NCBI GenBank assembly: GCA_963573385.1
Contig: CAUYLG010071329.1
Span: forward strand, 62,001 to 126,000
Length of the DNA stretch: 64,000 bases
DNA from: Cacajao melanocephalus
Lineage: Eukaryota; Chordata; Mammalia; Primates; Pitheciidae
Reading direction: 5' to 3'
Part shown: in pieces, positions 39,023 to 52,267 of the stretch
Position numbering within the stretch: position 1 is the first letter of the stretch
How the letters are laid out: the number at the start of each line of letters is the position of its first letter
Position numbers and translations under genes: made by a program
The notes under the pieces: generated by a model
Told to the model about the DNA's origin: nothing
Seen by the model: only the letters and a program-made list of their open reading frames with translations
Databases searched by the model: none

Positions 39023-40164
39023 TAAAAGAAAAAAAGAGACAGTTCCTAAATTGTTTACCAAGAATTTACATTAAAATAACAAAAGCTGTTGATTAACTAT
39101 ATATTGTTCTTTGTATCACGAATTCCAGGGAGATGACAATAACAGACAGGGAAGCCAGTCAGGAACAGAATGACTTTAAACAATCATCCCTGAGCATGGG
39201 TGGCGAGGCAGAGGAAGCTGACTGAAGTCCCATCCTCATGTCTTTCTGGGCCTGATAAATTTCACATACCTCACATAGCCCAGACTGCTCTCAGCAGTTT
39301 TGCTGTTCTCATAAGCATCTCTCTCAGATCAGGGACTTTTTGATGTTACGGTGTTCTCTGAGACTCCTAATGATTCCAAAGTATTTAACCTTTCCAGCTA
39401 ATATGAAAAGGATCTGAAGACACAGCATTAAAAACTCAAAGAAAAAAAAAAGGACACTTACCATTGGTTTACTCATTAAGTTCAGATTTTCAGGACCCAA
39501 CTTGATAGAGCAGATGGCAAATGGAGGTTTGACTCTTTTACCGCTGCTGAACTACCAGAAGCTGAATGAAGTTGTGGCTTATGGAAAACTGCTTAACTAT
39601 TTTCTGAACCCAAACACTCAGCTTTAGTGTTTAGAGAAAATTTTGACCAAGACAAAATTTGACCAAGACAAAACCTCCACATAATGTTACACATATGTAA
39701 ATTGAATACAAAATTATCTTGGAACTTCCGTAAATTCTTTCACTGTAGTCTGCTGCACGAGACTACATTGACTTTTCAGGAACTACTGGTATAAAAAATG
39801 ACAATCTGTGTCAGTGCTGTGCCTCTCGATTGAACTGACAGGCCTAAGCTGAATGCACTTAAGGTGCTCTTGAATGACTCAAGTAAATAAAAGTTACAGC
39901 TCTGACTTGATTGGTAATAAACATTGACTAGAAGCCTCCCTGTTTTTATATAAGTGATGGTGACGATGGCCATATTTGTTTTGGAGCAGACCATGTTGTT
40001 AATTTTTTAAAGACAGTGCTACTCAACCAAATAATAAAGTAGTCACATGACCTACACAAAGTTTTCTGATCATATGACCATTGCAGATCTTAGATACTTT
40101 TTGTTCTGTGTCATGACCTTGTCTCTGCCAAGAATGGAATGAAATTAGGAAGCTTCTACTGTGT
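39023..40164. other. Intergenic, nothing recognised
   Basis: No gene. A 16-17 bp unit TTTGACCAAGACAAAA is duplicated at about 39641-39672. Confidence 0.45.
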
Positions 40165-40350
40165 AACGACAACTTTTCGAAACACTTTTGCTAAACTAAT
40201 TATCACACCTATACCAAGATCTAAAGAGTATAAGCGATCATTTAAAAGGTAAGAAAAATTATCTAAGGTTAAGTAGCCTGTGCAAGTTAAAATATCTAGA
40301 AAGAGGTGATTTAAAATGGGGTCTTTTAAACTCCTAGTCATCTTTTGGGG
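40165..40350. repeat. Possible MIR fragment
   Basis: 'ttaaaaggtaagaaaaattatctaaggttaagtagcctgtgcaag' followed by 'gatttaaaatggggtcttttaaactcc' loosely follows the MIR order. Weak. Confidence 0.35.
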
Positions 40351-42370
40351 GAGTATCATCAACTGAAATAAACTTCAAGTCTATGATATAATATGAGTTC
40401 CGGACAAACCTCTATTTGCCACTTACAGCCACTTAGCATCACTTTGTTAAATCGAAACTGCGTCTAATAGTTGTATTTAGCATACGATTTTACATAACAG
40501 TATATGAGGGCTTAATAAGTGTACCTGGCTATGAAAGTTTATTATAAGAAAGTATGAAATACATAGTTTCTGCATATCTTTATGTAAATTATAGAGGTTA
40601 ACTATCCTGTTATGCAAATATTTGCAGCCTCTTGGTGCTTAAATTCTCTCTCAAATGGAAAACGGGAGATGCTACTATGGAGGAATTCTGATAGATGATT
40701 ACGTACTCTTTGAGAACACTGTTTTTAAAATTTGCTGTACTCCTAATTAAGTTCAATTTATCAAAGCTCCCTGAAGTACGAAGATAAATAGTGAAACTAA
40801 CTGCCTTAATAATAGCTAGTTCCTTCTAAACTTCTTGAGGCTACATGCATATTTCCATGTCTTTATTTAATATATACAAAATTTATGTGGCAGAGGAAAC
40901 CTTTATTATCTTATTGTACTTAATATAATAATAATAATGTATACAGACAGAAAGGAGATGCCTTAGTTTTGAAAGAGCATTTTTCAAGATCACATACTGA
41001 ATATGTGTTCAGAAAATAGCTTCAGAGAAATTATGATGATGGTTAAATATTTATATTATTCTCTTCCTGTTTACTATAATACCTTCTACTTTTCCTGTAA
41101 TTAAGTAGTGATGCTTGCCCTGCATAATTACTAAAAAATTTTTTCTTAATGAAGGCATTTAACTTTAAGCCACATTAAGAATTGTCTTCATACAGGCTTT
41201 ATTATGTATTATGTAACAAATCTTCAGAAATATATTCTATTCCTTTCTCTCTTTTTTTTCAGAATAGCAATTTATTTTTCAAACCAAAACATATAAATAT
41301 GACTTAGAGGAAAAATAGCCTAAGACAACTTAGAATTGAAGATTGTTGGAAAAATGAATATGTGCATTTGGTTTAACTAAGTAGGATTATCAAATTTGTT
41401 ACAGAAATAATGTCAAAAAGAGACACTCTTGGAGTTGCAATGACTGATAGGTAGTCTACTAAGAGTCTATGCATTTTCTTGTTCTCTTAACTGCTACCTG
41501 CAAAAGATGACAAATTGATACTTTCACTTAAGTGATTCCACATGAGTAAGCCCATTAAAAAGAAAAAAAGTCAATGATTGGCATATATCTGCAAATTTGC
41601 AAATTTTCACACATGCAACTCTAACCTACGCTCCACTTCCCACGTTCTTCCAAATTTGAAAAAATGATAGTTTTTTTTATGTAAATAATTTAAAACTGGA
41701 ACAAGTAGGCCACAACAATTAATTACTTAACTATTTTCACTTTGCTAAAGCTGTCCTTAACAAGTGGCCTATCGTATTCAATAAAATCATAATGAACTTT
41801 TATCTCTGACCTTTTAGTGCAAATGAAAAAGAACATATACATAAGTAAATATTGAAATTATGCTAGCGATATGCATATTTAAAAAACTGCCATTTGCTGG
41901 TATATTAAAAAATCATATACTACTTTGAGTAACCCCAAATATTTGTTGTAAATAACCCTATAGATTTGGAATGGAAAATATGTGCCAGGCATGGTGTCAC
42001 TTTCCTATTTACACTGGCACAATTCATTGCCAATTGATTTTTGTTTACTACCTTTAGATTTGGCCTTAGAATTCTTTTCAAAACAATTCTCTAGGGATAA
42101 ATTGCTTTGTGTTTTAAAATCTATTTGCCAACACTGATCTAAACCGTAAATGCTAAGAGAGCTGGGAACAATCATTCACGGTGAAATAGTCCAGCGATAG
42201 GAAAGAGGTAGATCAAGTGTCTTATAGCTGCAGTCATTGCCGTCGAACACTTATGACACTTATGGGCTATTGTGAAGGCTAAGGCAACTTCATATTGGAT
42301 GCTGATCTGCCATGTTGACTTCTCATTAACCCCAGTTCTGGGAATGCCTCTAAGATTTCTACTTTCATGT
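40351..42370. other. Intergenic, AT-rich, nothing recognised
   Basis: No gene or clear repeat over about 2 kb. Confidence 0.45.
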
Positions 42371-42530
42371 ATTTTCTTTTCTTTTTTTTTTTTTTTAGGT
42401 AGGGTCTTGCTCTTTTGCTTAGGCTGGAGGGCAGTGGTGCGATCATGGTTCACTTCAGCCTCAAGCAATCCTCTCGCCTCAGCTTCCCAAAGTGTTGGGA
42501 TTATAGGCCTGAGGCACTGCACCCAGCAAC
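42371..42530 (-). mobile_element. Partial Alu with internal deletion
   Basis: T-tail, 'agggtcttgctcttttgcttaggctggagggcagtgg', then jumps to 'gcctcaagcaatcctctcgcctcagcttcccaaagtgttgggattataggcctgaggcac'. Single-arm length, old. Confidence 0.88.
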
Positions 42531-42896
42531 AGCTTTGATGTTATCATAAACACATACTCACTATAAATCTTGCCCTTAGGCAAATTCTGTATGGTATAGA
42601 AGCCCTGAATTTGGAGAGTGACAATGCAGGGATCCCCTATCTTATCTCTCAGCCCCCAGAAACATGGCTTCTGTTCATAAGTGTCTATTAATTGTCTCTT
42701 TCTGAGATACTGGATTTGTCAGCCTCTTTTTTCTGCTTCAGCTTCCTCAGTCTTTAGGGGTAGGTTTGCCTAGACCTGCTCACTGAGGAACAGCTATGAA
42801 TCAGGAATAGGTAAACATCAAATAGGGATTTTATTGAGGTGTGCACTGTAGTTTCAGAGCTTAGCTCTGAAAAGAAGATTTAGTTATATTTAATGA

Positions 42897-43191
<295 letters not shown>

Positions 43192-43274
43192 CCAATCTGT
43201 TTTTCAATCTTAATGCTGCCCTCAAGATTCTCAGCATCACCATGCCTCAAGGTATTGGTATAGGCATTTTCTTG

Positions 43275-43415
43275 TCATAACTGTTGATATTTATTCAGTT
43301 CCCACTGAATAAACTGTGTAGCAGGTACTGTGTGCCATGCGACTATTATCTCTAATGCAACAATGCCTCAAGACAGTACATGTATTATCCTTCTTTTATA
43401 AATGAAGAAAGGTAG
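43275..43415 (+). repeat. MIR-like fragment
   Basis: 'agcaggtactgtgtgccatgcgactattatctc' and 'tattatccttcttttataaatgaagaaagg'. Confidence 0.5.
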
Positions 43416-44960
43416 TTAGGATTCTACTCTCTTTTTACCATATCAGTCATTTTGCATTGTTGAATAATAAAAAAATATTGAAAGAAAAACACATATCAGG
43501 GACTACTACTTATTTGGATGATTGTTCTCTTTAACCTATGTCTAGTTTGATCCATTTTGTCAAATTTGCATTATAGAAAATATTGAGCTTAATGGAGAGA
43601 GTTACAATTCTCACTACCCAGAGTAAAAAGAGCCGTCCCTTTGTAGGTCCTCACGTCCTCAACCACAGAGCAGGGACTGACCCACTGAGGCAAAACTGAT
43701 CGTTTTAAGGAACAGAGAGCTCATAAGGCTAGGACATCTTATCCTGCTTAATGTGCCACATTTAAGCATATTGAAACTAAATAAAGAAGCCGTGAGCATT
43801 GACCCATTTTAAATTAATAGTTGTTAAAACTTAAGTTAGCCAAGTTATACTTCTATCAGCTTGTTTCCAGAACGCATTATGTTAAATCATATTTTTAAAA
43901 TGATAAATTACATTCTGAAGTTGGATAAGAAATAGAGGAAAGTAGGGCAGATGAATTCTAAATATGGTCCTAATTTATAATCTATGATTATTTCACTTAG
44001 CTTCTCATATTCTTACCCACTTGAAAAAAAATGGTTTGGCCCACAGCAAAAACATTTTGCATTAAGGGAACAAGGACTGTAGCTACATAAGTTTATGAGC
44101 AGGAATATTTTGTTTTTCGACTTGTCAACACCAGAGTCCCCGAGAGGAGTCTCTTTTTCTTCCTTTTTAAGCCAAGTACTTAATTATGGCCTTGTAATTA
44201 CTTACTCTTGTCAATTCACATCAAAACAACATAGCTACAAGGGATTTTTTTTCTTGATTTTAGAACTCGGTTAAACAGAGTCCATTCATGAGCTCCCAAT
44301 CCTATCGAATGGTCTTTCACGTCCTGACACCTAATTAATGGCAGACAATTTTTTCCAACCTGCAATGTGATTTTGGTGCATCAAATTAATCAACATTGCT
44401 CAAGAAAATAGATGAACAATTAAGGCCACTAAAAAATGACTCAGCCTTTAGGCTCTTTAAAAGGTTGTGTTTTTCTGAATACATTCATTTGGCAGGTAAA
44501 CAGCCAAGGTTAATAACTGGGTGATGTGGAAAGAGCACAGGTCTACAGAATTAGTCTGAGATCTTGCATTGATTATTTTTAGCACTTAATAAGAAGCCAT
44601 TATGCACTTGGATCTGTCTAGATTGAGTGCTGATGGTACAAGGTAACCTCAAAAAACACCTGAGCTGCCACTTAGTGTGTTGTGTGAGATTTGTTTTATT
44701 TCTTTCATTCTTTTAGTAAACCTAATATATGGGAATGCCCTGGTTTAGACCAGATTCCAGTATTTACAGACATTTCAATGGCCAGCAGTGGGAAAATTGC
44801 CTTATAAATTTCCTAGAACAAGAAATATGCCTTAAATATTTAAAGTGTTTTCCTAAAATTGGAGAGTTGACCTGTTGAGAGTAGAGAGCTCCTTTCTTTG
44901 TAGAGATTGGGATGGGGTGAGGATGCAGTAAAGCTTTAATGATAATTTAGTTAGATAAAA
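43416..44960. other. Intergenic; possible conserved noncoding element 44.1-44.5 kb
   Basis: No gene or recognised repeat. 44100-44500 is repeat-free and dense in homeobox-type ATTA/TAATTA words (CCTAATTAATGG, ATCAAATTAATC) plus an AP-1-like TGACTCAG at 44437-44444. This is only suggestive. Confidence 0.35.
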
Positions 44961-44970
44961 GTAAAGACTC

Positions 44971-46019
<1,049 letters not shown>

Positions 46020-46930
46020 AGCAGAACAATCCTCCCACCATGAAAAATTTTATCATCTCTACTGGTGGGGGCGGGGGGACCTGCTTGAAGACACAGGAGA
46101 TCAACCAAGAGATCTCGGACTTGAGTGGCCAATAGCCTACAGATGAGAAGCACTCACTAGAGTGAGTTTAATCTTCTGCAACACATTTCTGCTCAAGTCG
46201 TTTGATAGTTTGTAAGAGGGGTGGATGGAAAAGCAGACAATTCAAGCTAAAGCTGATGTTAAAAGTCAAAAATACTGAGAAGAGGTTTTGGCAGTTATTG
46301 AGGTTGGAGACTTTATTCATATTCAGCGTTACCAAAGTGGCTAGTAATTGAGAATCCAAGATCCTGGAGAGAAAAGAAACATAGAGAAGTGAGTTCAATG
46401 GTTGAGCCACTGTCCCCTCAAGGCATTAATTCATTCAGATGTGGTCCAAACCAAGAGCTGGAGAAGCTTAGTACAACAGCTACTCCTAAGAGACTGGAGA
46501 GCTACACAGAACTGTTGGCAGTTCTCAGTACTGGATAAACTTTGGCTTTCTGTGTGGAGGATCTCCAGTAAACAACCTAGGCTTTCAGATGTGCTCCTGA
46601 AAAACTATATTCTGAAAGTTGAGACAGAACATATCAGATGTTACAAAGACTGCAACTCGCCCTTAAACCAACTCAAACCTAGGAAGTATTAATGTAATAT
46701 TCATCTACCTGCCTACCAAAAATGAAAAGGAATCATCTAGAGAAAATAACATCAATGAAAACCCTCTACAAAATTTTGTATTAAATCACAAATGTCAGTG
46801 GATTAAAAACGCGACACAGAAAAAAAAATGAAAAGATAATGGAAACCCTCACAGGTCCACACAGCAATATGGAAACTGGACAATGACATTGCGAAAATGT
46901 CATTCTCTTATTTGAATTTAGATGTGCATT
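46020..46930. other. Unassigned, possibly 5' part of an old LINE
   Basis: 'aatgaaaaccctctacaaaattttg' and surrounding sequence may be an ancient L1/HAL1 5' region in front of the L1 that follows, but I cannot confirm it. The 96-codon ORF 46402-46692 has no recognised homology. Confidence 0.3.
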
Positions 46931-47066
46931 TGTTGTTGCTGTTGTTGTTTAGAGACTAGGTCTTTAGAGACCCAGACTGGCCTCAAAACTCTTGAGCTCA
47001 AGGGATCCTTCTGCCTTAGCCTCCTGAGTAGCTGGGACTGCAGAATACACCACTGTGCTGGCTTAG
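46931..47066 (-). mobile_element. Alu left-arm fragment (FLAM-like)
   Basis: 'cttgagctcaagggatccttctgccttagcctcctgagtagctgggactgcag' preceded by TTGTTG repeats; one diverged monomer. Confidence 0.75.
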
Positions 47067-47087
47067 ATGTAAATGTTTTACTTTTGT

Positions 47088-47180
47088 TTTTATTTTTTTG
47101 AGACAGAGTCTCATTCTGTTGCTCAGGCTGGAGTGAAGTGTCATAATCATGGTTGACTGCACCCTCAACCTTCCGAGCAT
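47088..47180 (-). mobile_element. Alu 3'-end fragment
   Basis: 'ttttttgagacagagtctcattctgttgctcaggctggagtgaagtg' then truncated at about 47180. Confidence 0.85.
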
Positions 47181-47767
47181 AAGCAAGATATAAGTTTTAA
47201 ACCAAATGTTAGAAAATTAACACTTGCAATGTTTTTTTAAAAGAGTATCACAAATTGTGCTTATTTAAGGAATGTAAACTTTACTTTAATATTTAAAAAA
47301 ATAATCAGTTATTTTTTCTACATGAAGGAAAAAAGGAAGTAGCCTAGGATATTCTCAGTAGGCACAGTAAACACATTTTGCAAAATTTAACCTTCATTTT
47401 CCAAAAAAAGGCAAACAAAAAAAAAATAGCAAGCTGAAAATAACAGAGAATTATCTTAATCTGGTAGAAGATATTTACAAAAAAATATACAGCAAACTTT
47501 TTCTCAATGGTGATATACAGAAATCCTTTACTTTTTAGTCTGAGAAAGACTTAAGAAGTTTAAAATTAGTTCTGCTATTTAATTTTGTACTGGCAGCTTT
47601 ATCCAGTGTAATAACTCAAGGAGAAAAAATAGCATAAGAACATATCAGGAGTAAATAACACAAATATTATTCAAAGTGGTCTGGCTATATATGAAAGTAA
47701 CCCCAAAAAAACCACCCTGACAAACTATTAGAATTAATAAATGAACTCAAAGAAGTTGCTGAATATA

Positions 47768-48077
47768 GGGAAGTGTGGTTGTTCATGCCTGTATTCAGTA
47801 ACTCTCAGCACTTTGGGAGGCTGAGGTGGGAGGATTGCTTAAGACCAGGAGTTGGCCAGCCTGGGCAACATAGCAAGACCCTGTCTCTACAAAAAAAATT
47901 AAAACATTAGCTGGACATGGTGGTGTGTACCTGTAATCCCAGCTACTTGGGAGGCTGAGGTGGGAGGATCACTTGAGCTGAAGGGTTTGAGGATGCAGTG
48001 ACCTTTAATTATGTCTTTACATTCTTGCCTGGGCAACAGAGACTCTCCGTTGAAAAATAAAAAGGAAGAAGAAGAAA
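47768..48077 (+). mobile_element. Alu (AluJ-like) inside L1
   Basis: 'gaggattgcttaagaccaggag', 'gcctgggcaacatagcaagacc', both arms, A-rich tail. Target-site duplication GTTGCTGAATA (47756-47766) / GTTACTGAATA (about 48078-48088). Confidence 0.92.
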
Positions 48078-48937
48078 GGTTACTGAATACAATGAATACA
48101 AAATCAATGTATTTATTTATGTGAGCAATAAAGTTTAAAAAACGAATTAAAAAATAGTCTTTACAAATGTATTTAAGCAAATATATAACTATGAATTTAA
48201 TTTTTTAAAAAACTAAATAAATACAGCATGCATTTACCTTGTATGTTGATTGGAAGATGCAATACTATTAAAATGCCAGTTCTCCCCAACTGAGCTATAG
48301 ATTCAGTACCATCTCAATCCAAATCTCATAAAAATATTCTTTAGAAACTGTCAAATTGATTCTAAAATGTGGAAGCAAAATTAAAGGGCAAAAAATTAGC
48401 TAAGACAACATGAAAAAAAATTAAGCTGGAATACTTAAAATATAGGATATCCATACTTTTTATAGAACTAGCATAATTAGAATAATGAAGGTATCGGTAC
48501 AATGGTAGATAAACTGACCAATAAAAAATGAGTCCGGAAAGAAACTAACATGCATGAATATATGACTCATTACAAAGGTTTCACTGCAGCAAAGTGCAGA
48601 AAGAATGGTTTCTCAGTAAATGATGTTGGTCCAAAGTGCATATTCTTAGGAAAAAAATTGGAACTTGTCTCCCTATATTACACTATGCATAAAAGTAAGT
48701 TCAGGTGTACTACAGATTTAAGTGTAAAATATGAAACACTAAAACTTCTAGAATACAAAAGAGATTAATTTCATGGCTTTAGAGGTAAGCAGCAATTTTT
48801 AAAATATCAAAATAAGAATTAATATAAAATCAGAAAATAAAAATGGACCATCTTACAATTAAGAACTTAAAAATACTAATAAATTAGTGAAAAAGCAAAC
48901 CTCAGATCACAAAAGATATTTGCAATGGATAAATCAC

Positions 48938-48965
48938 ACACACACACACACACACACACGCACAT
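48938..48965. repeat. (CA)n microsatellite
   Basis: About 11 CA units within the L1, ending in CGCACATATATA. Confidence 0.95.
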
Positions 48966-49164
48966 ATATAAAATGATAGAGTAAAAAAATCACACATAAA
49001 AAATCAGCGAGAACTTGAACAAACACTTTATAAAAGAGAATATCTAAAATAGTCAAAATACTAAAGAAAAAGGCAGTCAACCTCATTGGTGATCATAGAA
49101 ATGCAAAGTAAAACCATGTAGACCTACCACAGACATACTAGGATGACTGAAATTAAAGCAAGAT

Positions 49165-49245
49165 GAAGCCATGTCTAGTGGTAGACATCTGTAGTCCCAA
49201 CTACTCTGTAGGCTGAGGCAATTCTTCAGCTCAAAAAAGATAAAA
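49165..49245 (+). mobile_element. Alu-monomer-like fragment
   Basis: 'gaagccatgtctagtggtagacatctgtagtcccaactactctgtaggctgaggca', one short diverged arm. Confidence 0.6.
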
Positions 49246-49558
49246 ATTTTAAAAAATAGTGAGAAGAGCAAGTGTTGCTGAGCATGTGATATGAACAAGT
49301 AGACCTCTCATATACTTCAGGGAATGTATAAATTGATGACACTTTGAAAAATTATATTTCAGTATTTACTAAAGCTGAATGTTAGCATAGCCAGTATTTC
49401 AGAAATTCTCCTAAGTATATACTCAATAGAAATGTGAACATATATGTACCTAAGATATCTACAATAATGTTCATAACAGCATTATTTACCATAGTTAAAA
49501 AAAAAAGGAAACCACTTAAATGCCCATCATACTAGAATACATAAATAAAATAATTACA

Positions 49559-49637
49559 TTAGGTTGGTGCAAAAGTAATTGCGGTTTTCACAGTTAACAG
49601 TAATGGTGAAAATGTGATTACTTTTGTACCAACCTAA
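49559..49637. mobile_element. MADE1: MADE1 MITE (Hsmar1-derived mariner)
   Basis: Terminal inverted repeats TTAGGTTGGTGCAAAAGTAA and TTACTTTTGTACCAACCTAA enclose an imperfect palindrome of 79 bp, the length of MADE1. Flanks are CA on the left and TA on the right, so one side of the TA target duplication appears mutated. MADE1 copies are the known source of the primate miR-548 family; whether this copy is processed is unknown. Confidence 0.95.
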
Positions 49638-50320
49638 TACATACGATAATATGTATAATTCAGCAATGAAAATGATCAAACTGCAGGAAGAAGAGATGAC
49701 TTCTTGTTGCTTTAATTTCAGTCATCCTGGTGTGTCTGTGGTAGGTCTTTAGTTTGCATTTCTATGATCACCAGTGAGGTTGACTGCTTTTTTAATTTAG
49801 TATTTTGACTATTTTAGATATTCTTTTTTGTGAAGTGTTTGTTCAAATTCTTGCTGATTTTTTGTGTGATTTCTTTATCATAGTATGTAACTGCTTACTA
49901 ACATAATTTTGAACAAAACATAGGCATCAATGAGTACATACTCTATATAAAGTACAGAAATAGGGAAAACTAATGGCAAAAGGCATGACTGTAGTTATCT
50001 TTGGAAAGGAGAGACCTATAGTAACCGAGATGGTGTTTCTGGAGGGGTGATGATGTCCTGTTGCTGACAAGAGCTGATTACACAAGTGTATTTACTATTT
50101 GATGATTCACCAATCTGTAATATGCATTATTTTCACCTTTCTTTTACTCTATAGTACTCACACAAATAAATTTGCTTAAAATAATTAAAACCATAATATG
50201 ATAAGTGCTATAATTCCTTCCACAAAGAGCAGTCAATATGTTCTCGTCCAATAAAAACCTGCAAAAGGAACATAGAGACGCTGAATTGTGGGGTTAACTC
50301 TTCATGGAGATGTCTGGGAG

Positions 50321-50739
50321 TGATATGGTTTTGATCAGTGTTCCCAGCAAATCTTATGTCAAATTATTATCCCCAGTGTAGGAGGCAATGCCGGGTGGAA
50401 GGTGATTGAATCATGGGGGCACAGTACCCATGAATGGGTTACCACCGTCCACTGGCTGGTAGCACCCATTGGATTAAGAGGTTGAAAGTGGGTGAGTTCT
50501 GAGAGCTGGTTGTTTAAAAGTGTGAAGCACTACCTTCTCTCTTCTGCTCCTACCATGTAAGATGCCAGATCCCACTTTGTCTTCCACCATGAGTAAAATC
50601 TCCCTGAGCCCTCTTCAGAAGCAAATGCTGCCATGCCTCCTGTGTAGCCTGCAAAACCATGAGCCAATTAAACCTCTTTTCTTTGTAAGTCTCCCAGTCT
50701 GGGTGTTTCTTCATAGCAGTGTATGAATGAACTAATACA
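50321..50739 (+). mobile_element. MaLR LTR (MST/MLT1-like)
   Basis: Starts TGATATGGTTTTGATC, then 'ggtgattgaatcatgggggc', 'ttaagaggttgaaagtgggtgagttctgagagctgg', 'gagccaattaaacctcttttctttg' (polyadenylation region), and ends 'tgaatgaactaatacag'. Solo LTR; no internal region seen. Confidence 0.88.
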
Positions 50740-52267
50740 GAGAGACATTTAGATAATGCTTTAGGTAGGATTGTGGAGATAAATAGAAATTTTCTGGGAA
50801 TAAAGGGAGGACTGTGTAGACTAAAGAAACAGCATGCATTAAGAAACTTTCCAAGATTAAAAATTCTGGGAATGTAGCATCTTCCTGCAATAGCTGAATT
50901 AATTGCCAAACTTCTTGCCACTTAAAGGTCTTTCCTTCATTTTATCAATCTATGGAAGAGAAATGCAGTAAAAGATAATCTGCTCCTCATGGGGCTGATT
51001 ATCCATGGCCTCCCTCCTGCTGACCATCTAGTAGACATGTGGCTACTCATTATCCTCAGAAGGAGGGCTCAGGGAAGGAAGGGGGAAATGTCAAATTAGT
51101 TAATTAAGCAGCTCTGGCCAAAGGTTTGGTAGTGGGAAGAGGTTGAAACTAATGACTAAAATAAGTCTGTTAGATTTAATGAAACTCTGAGTTTTGGCTT
51201 CCCCTGACTTTATGGAGAAATGAGAATTAGGCTTTAATTTGCTTTTTAATAGTGTCCCATCTGACACAAGCTCTTATGCACTTAATTCAACAATTAAAAG
51301 TTTTAATGTATAGAAGATGCTAAGGAAAAGAGTATCCATTTAAACTTGTCAGTGATTCCCTGAACAAATGCAAAATATGATAACAAAAACTACACTTAGA
51401 AGTCAACTTTTTAACAGGAAGCTTTTTTATGTTACTAAAATGCAATGAAATAATGACATTTGCTTTCTGAGGTGTATGCAGTCAATGATATTACAATTTT
51501 TTTAAGAAGTCACTAATTTTTATTTTCAAATCATGAAACACCAGTTTAAAAAATAATAAACAATATTTTTTATTAGCATTGTCCCTTGAGTCACTCAACT
51601 TTAATGGATGGCTTTTACCATGGAGAGCATTTCATTAGATAGGAATGTGGTTCAAAGCTACCGAAGAAAGATATCTTCTGCATTTGAAAGCAAGTCCACT
51701 GAAATGTGACTTACTGAGGCTTGAAAAGGTTTACTGTAATACATCTTCAGAAAACAATCACATGATTAAGATCACACATTACCCATATCAAAAATCTATT
51801 CACTGATGATGGTCCACTGATTCATCATCAGTGAATAGATTTTTCATTGACTTCTGGGGACTCTGGCATGTTGGGATCTAAATATGAGTAAGCCAAACAT
51901 GGAGAAATGGTCACACAGCAATGGTCCATGAAGCACAAATTGGATATATTCACAATAGCAATTCACTATGAAGAGACGACAGAGGAAGGATGACAGGGTT
52001 TATATTGAGCTAAGAGAAAGTAACCATGATAGCACTCTTAAATAGAAGCCATCTATTTCTGAAATCTGAAAATATCTATTGAAACTCCATAGAAAGAAAG
52101 CCATAGTATTGCAGACCATGAACAAAAATAGATAGTACCTGTGTGAATCTATGAAGTAGTAAATTATCATTGTAATAGGGTGTTAATACGTGCTTGATGG
52201 AGACTTTGTACTTTGAAGTCAGAAGTTTGAGCAAATAGTGACTTAGACTTGAATCTGAAATAACCTT
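50740..52267. other. Intergenic; AT-rich, with a perfect hairpin at 51.8 kb
   Basis: No gene or recognised repeat. 51090-51310 contains several ATTAATTAA/CAATTAAAAG words and could be regulatory, but nothing is firm. The 123-codon ORF 50550-50921 starts outside and runs antisense through the LTR; spurious. Confidence 0.45.
51790..51844. repeat. Perfect 22-bp inverted repeat with 11-nt loop
   Basis: Left arm 51790-51811 (AAAAATCTATTCACTGATGATG in two pieces AAAAATCTATT + CACTGATGATG) and right arm 51823-51844 are perfect complements; loop GTCCACTGATT at 51812-51822. It is not part of any element I recognise. Confidence 0.95.

Larger units (their letters stand above)
48979..49885. repeat. Local inverted duplication (two ~185-bp arms)
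   Basis: Arm A 48979-49170 and arm B 49698-49885 are reverse complements over almost their whole length. Shared words include GGATGACTGAAATTAAAGCAA, GATCATAGAAATGCAAA and AATATCTAAAATAGTCAAAATA in A and their complements in B. By eye about 10% substitutions plus a few small gaps. The spacer of about 530 bp holds an Alu fragment and MADE1. Confidence 0.92.
47450..50190 (+). mobile_element. Old L1 (L1M-like) 3' half, interrupted
   Basis: Plus-strand L1 pieces in order: 'aataaatgaactcaaagaagttgc' (47738), 'atgccagttctccccaactgagctatagattcagtaccatctcaatcc' (48275), 'ggtatcggtacaatggtagataaactgacc' (48490), 'tcaacctcattggtgatcatagaaatgcaaa' (49077), 'taatgttcataacagcattatttaccatag' (49462), and the L1MC/ME-type 3' end 'gagtacatactctatataaagtacagaaatagg', 'acaagtgtatttactatttgatgattcaccaatctg' (49930-50130). 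Interrupted by an Alu (47768), an Alu fragment (49165), a MADE1 (49559) and an inverted copy of its own 48979-49170 at 49698-49885. No open reading frame of meaningful length. Confidence 0.85.

Noticed and set aside
38813..39025. Reverse-transcriptase-like ORF as a functional gene or retron
   Set aside because: Only about 45 codons of L1 ORF2 RT are present, without the YADD catalytic region; dead fragment.
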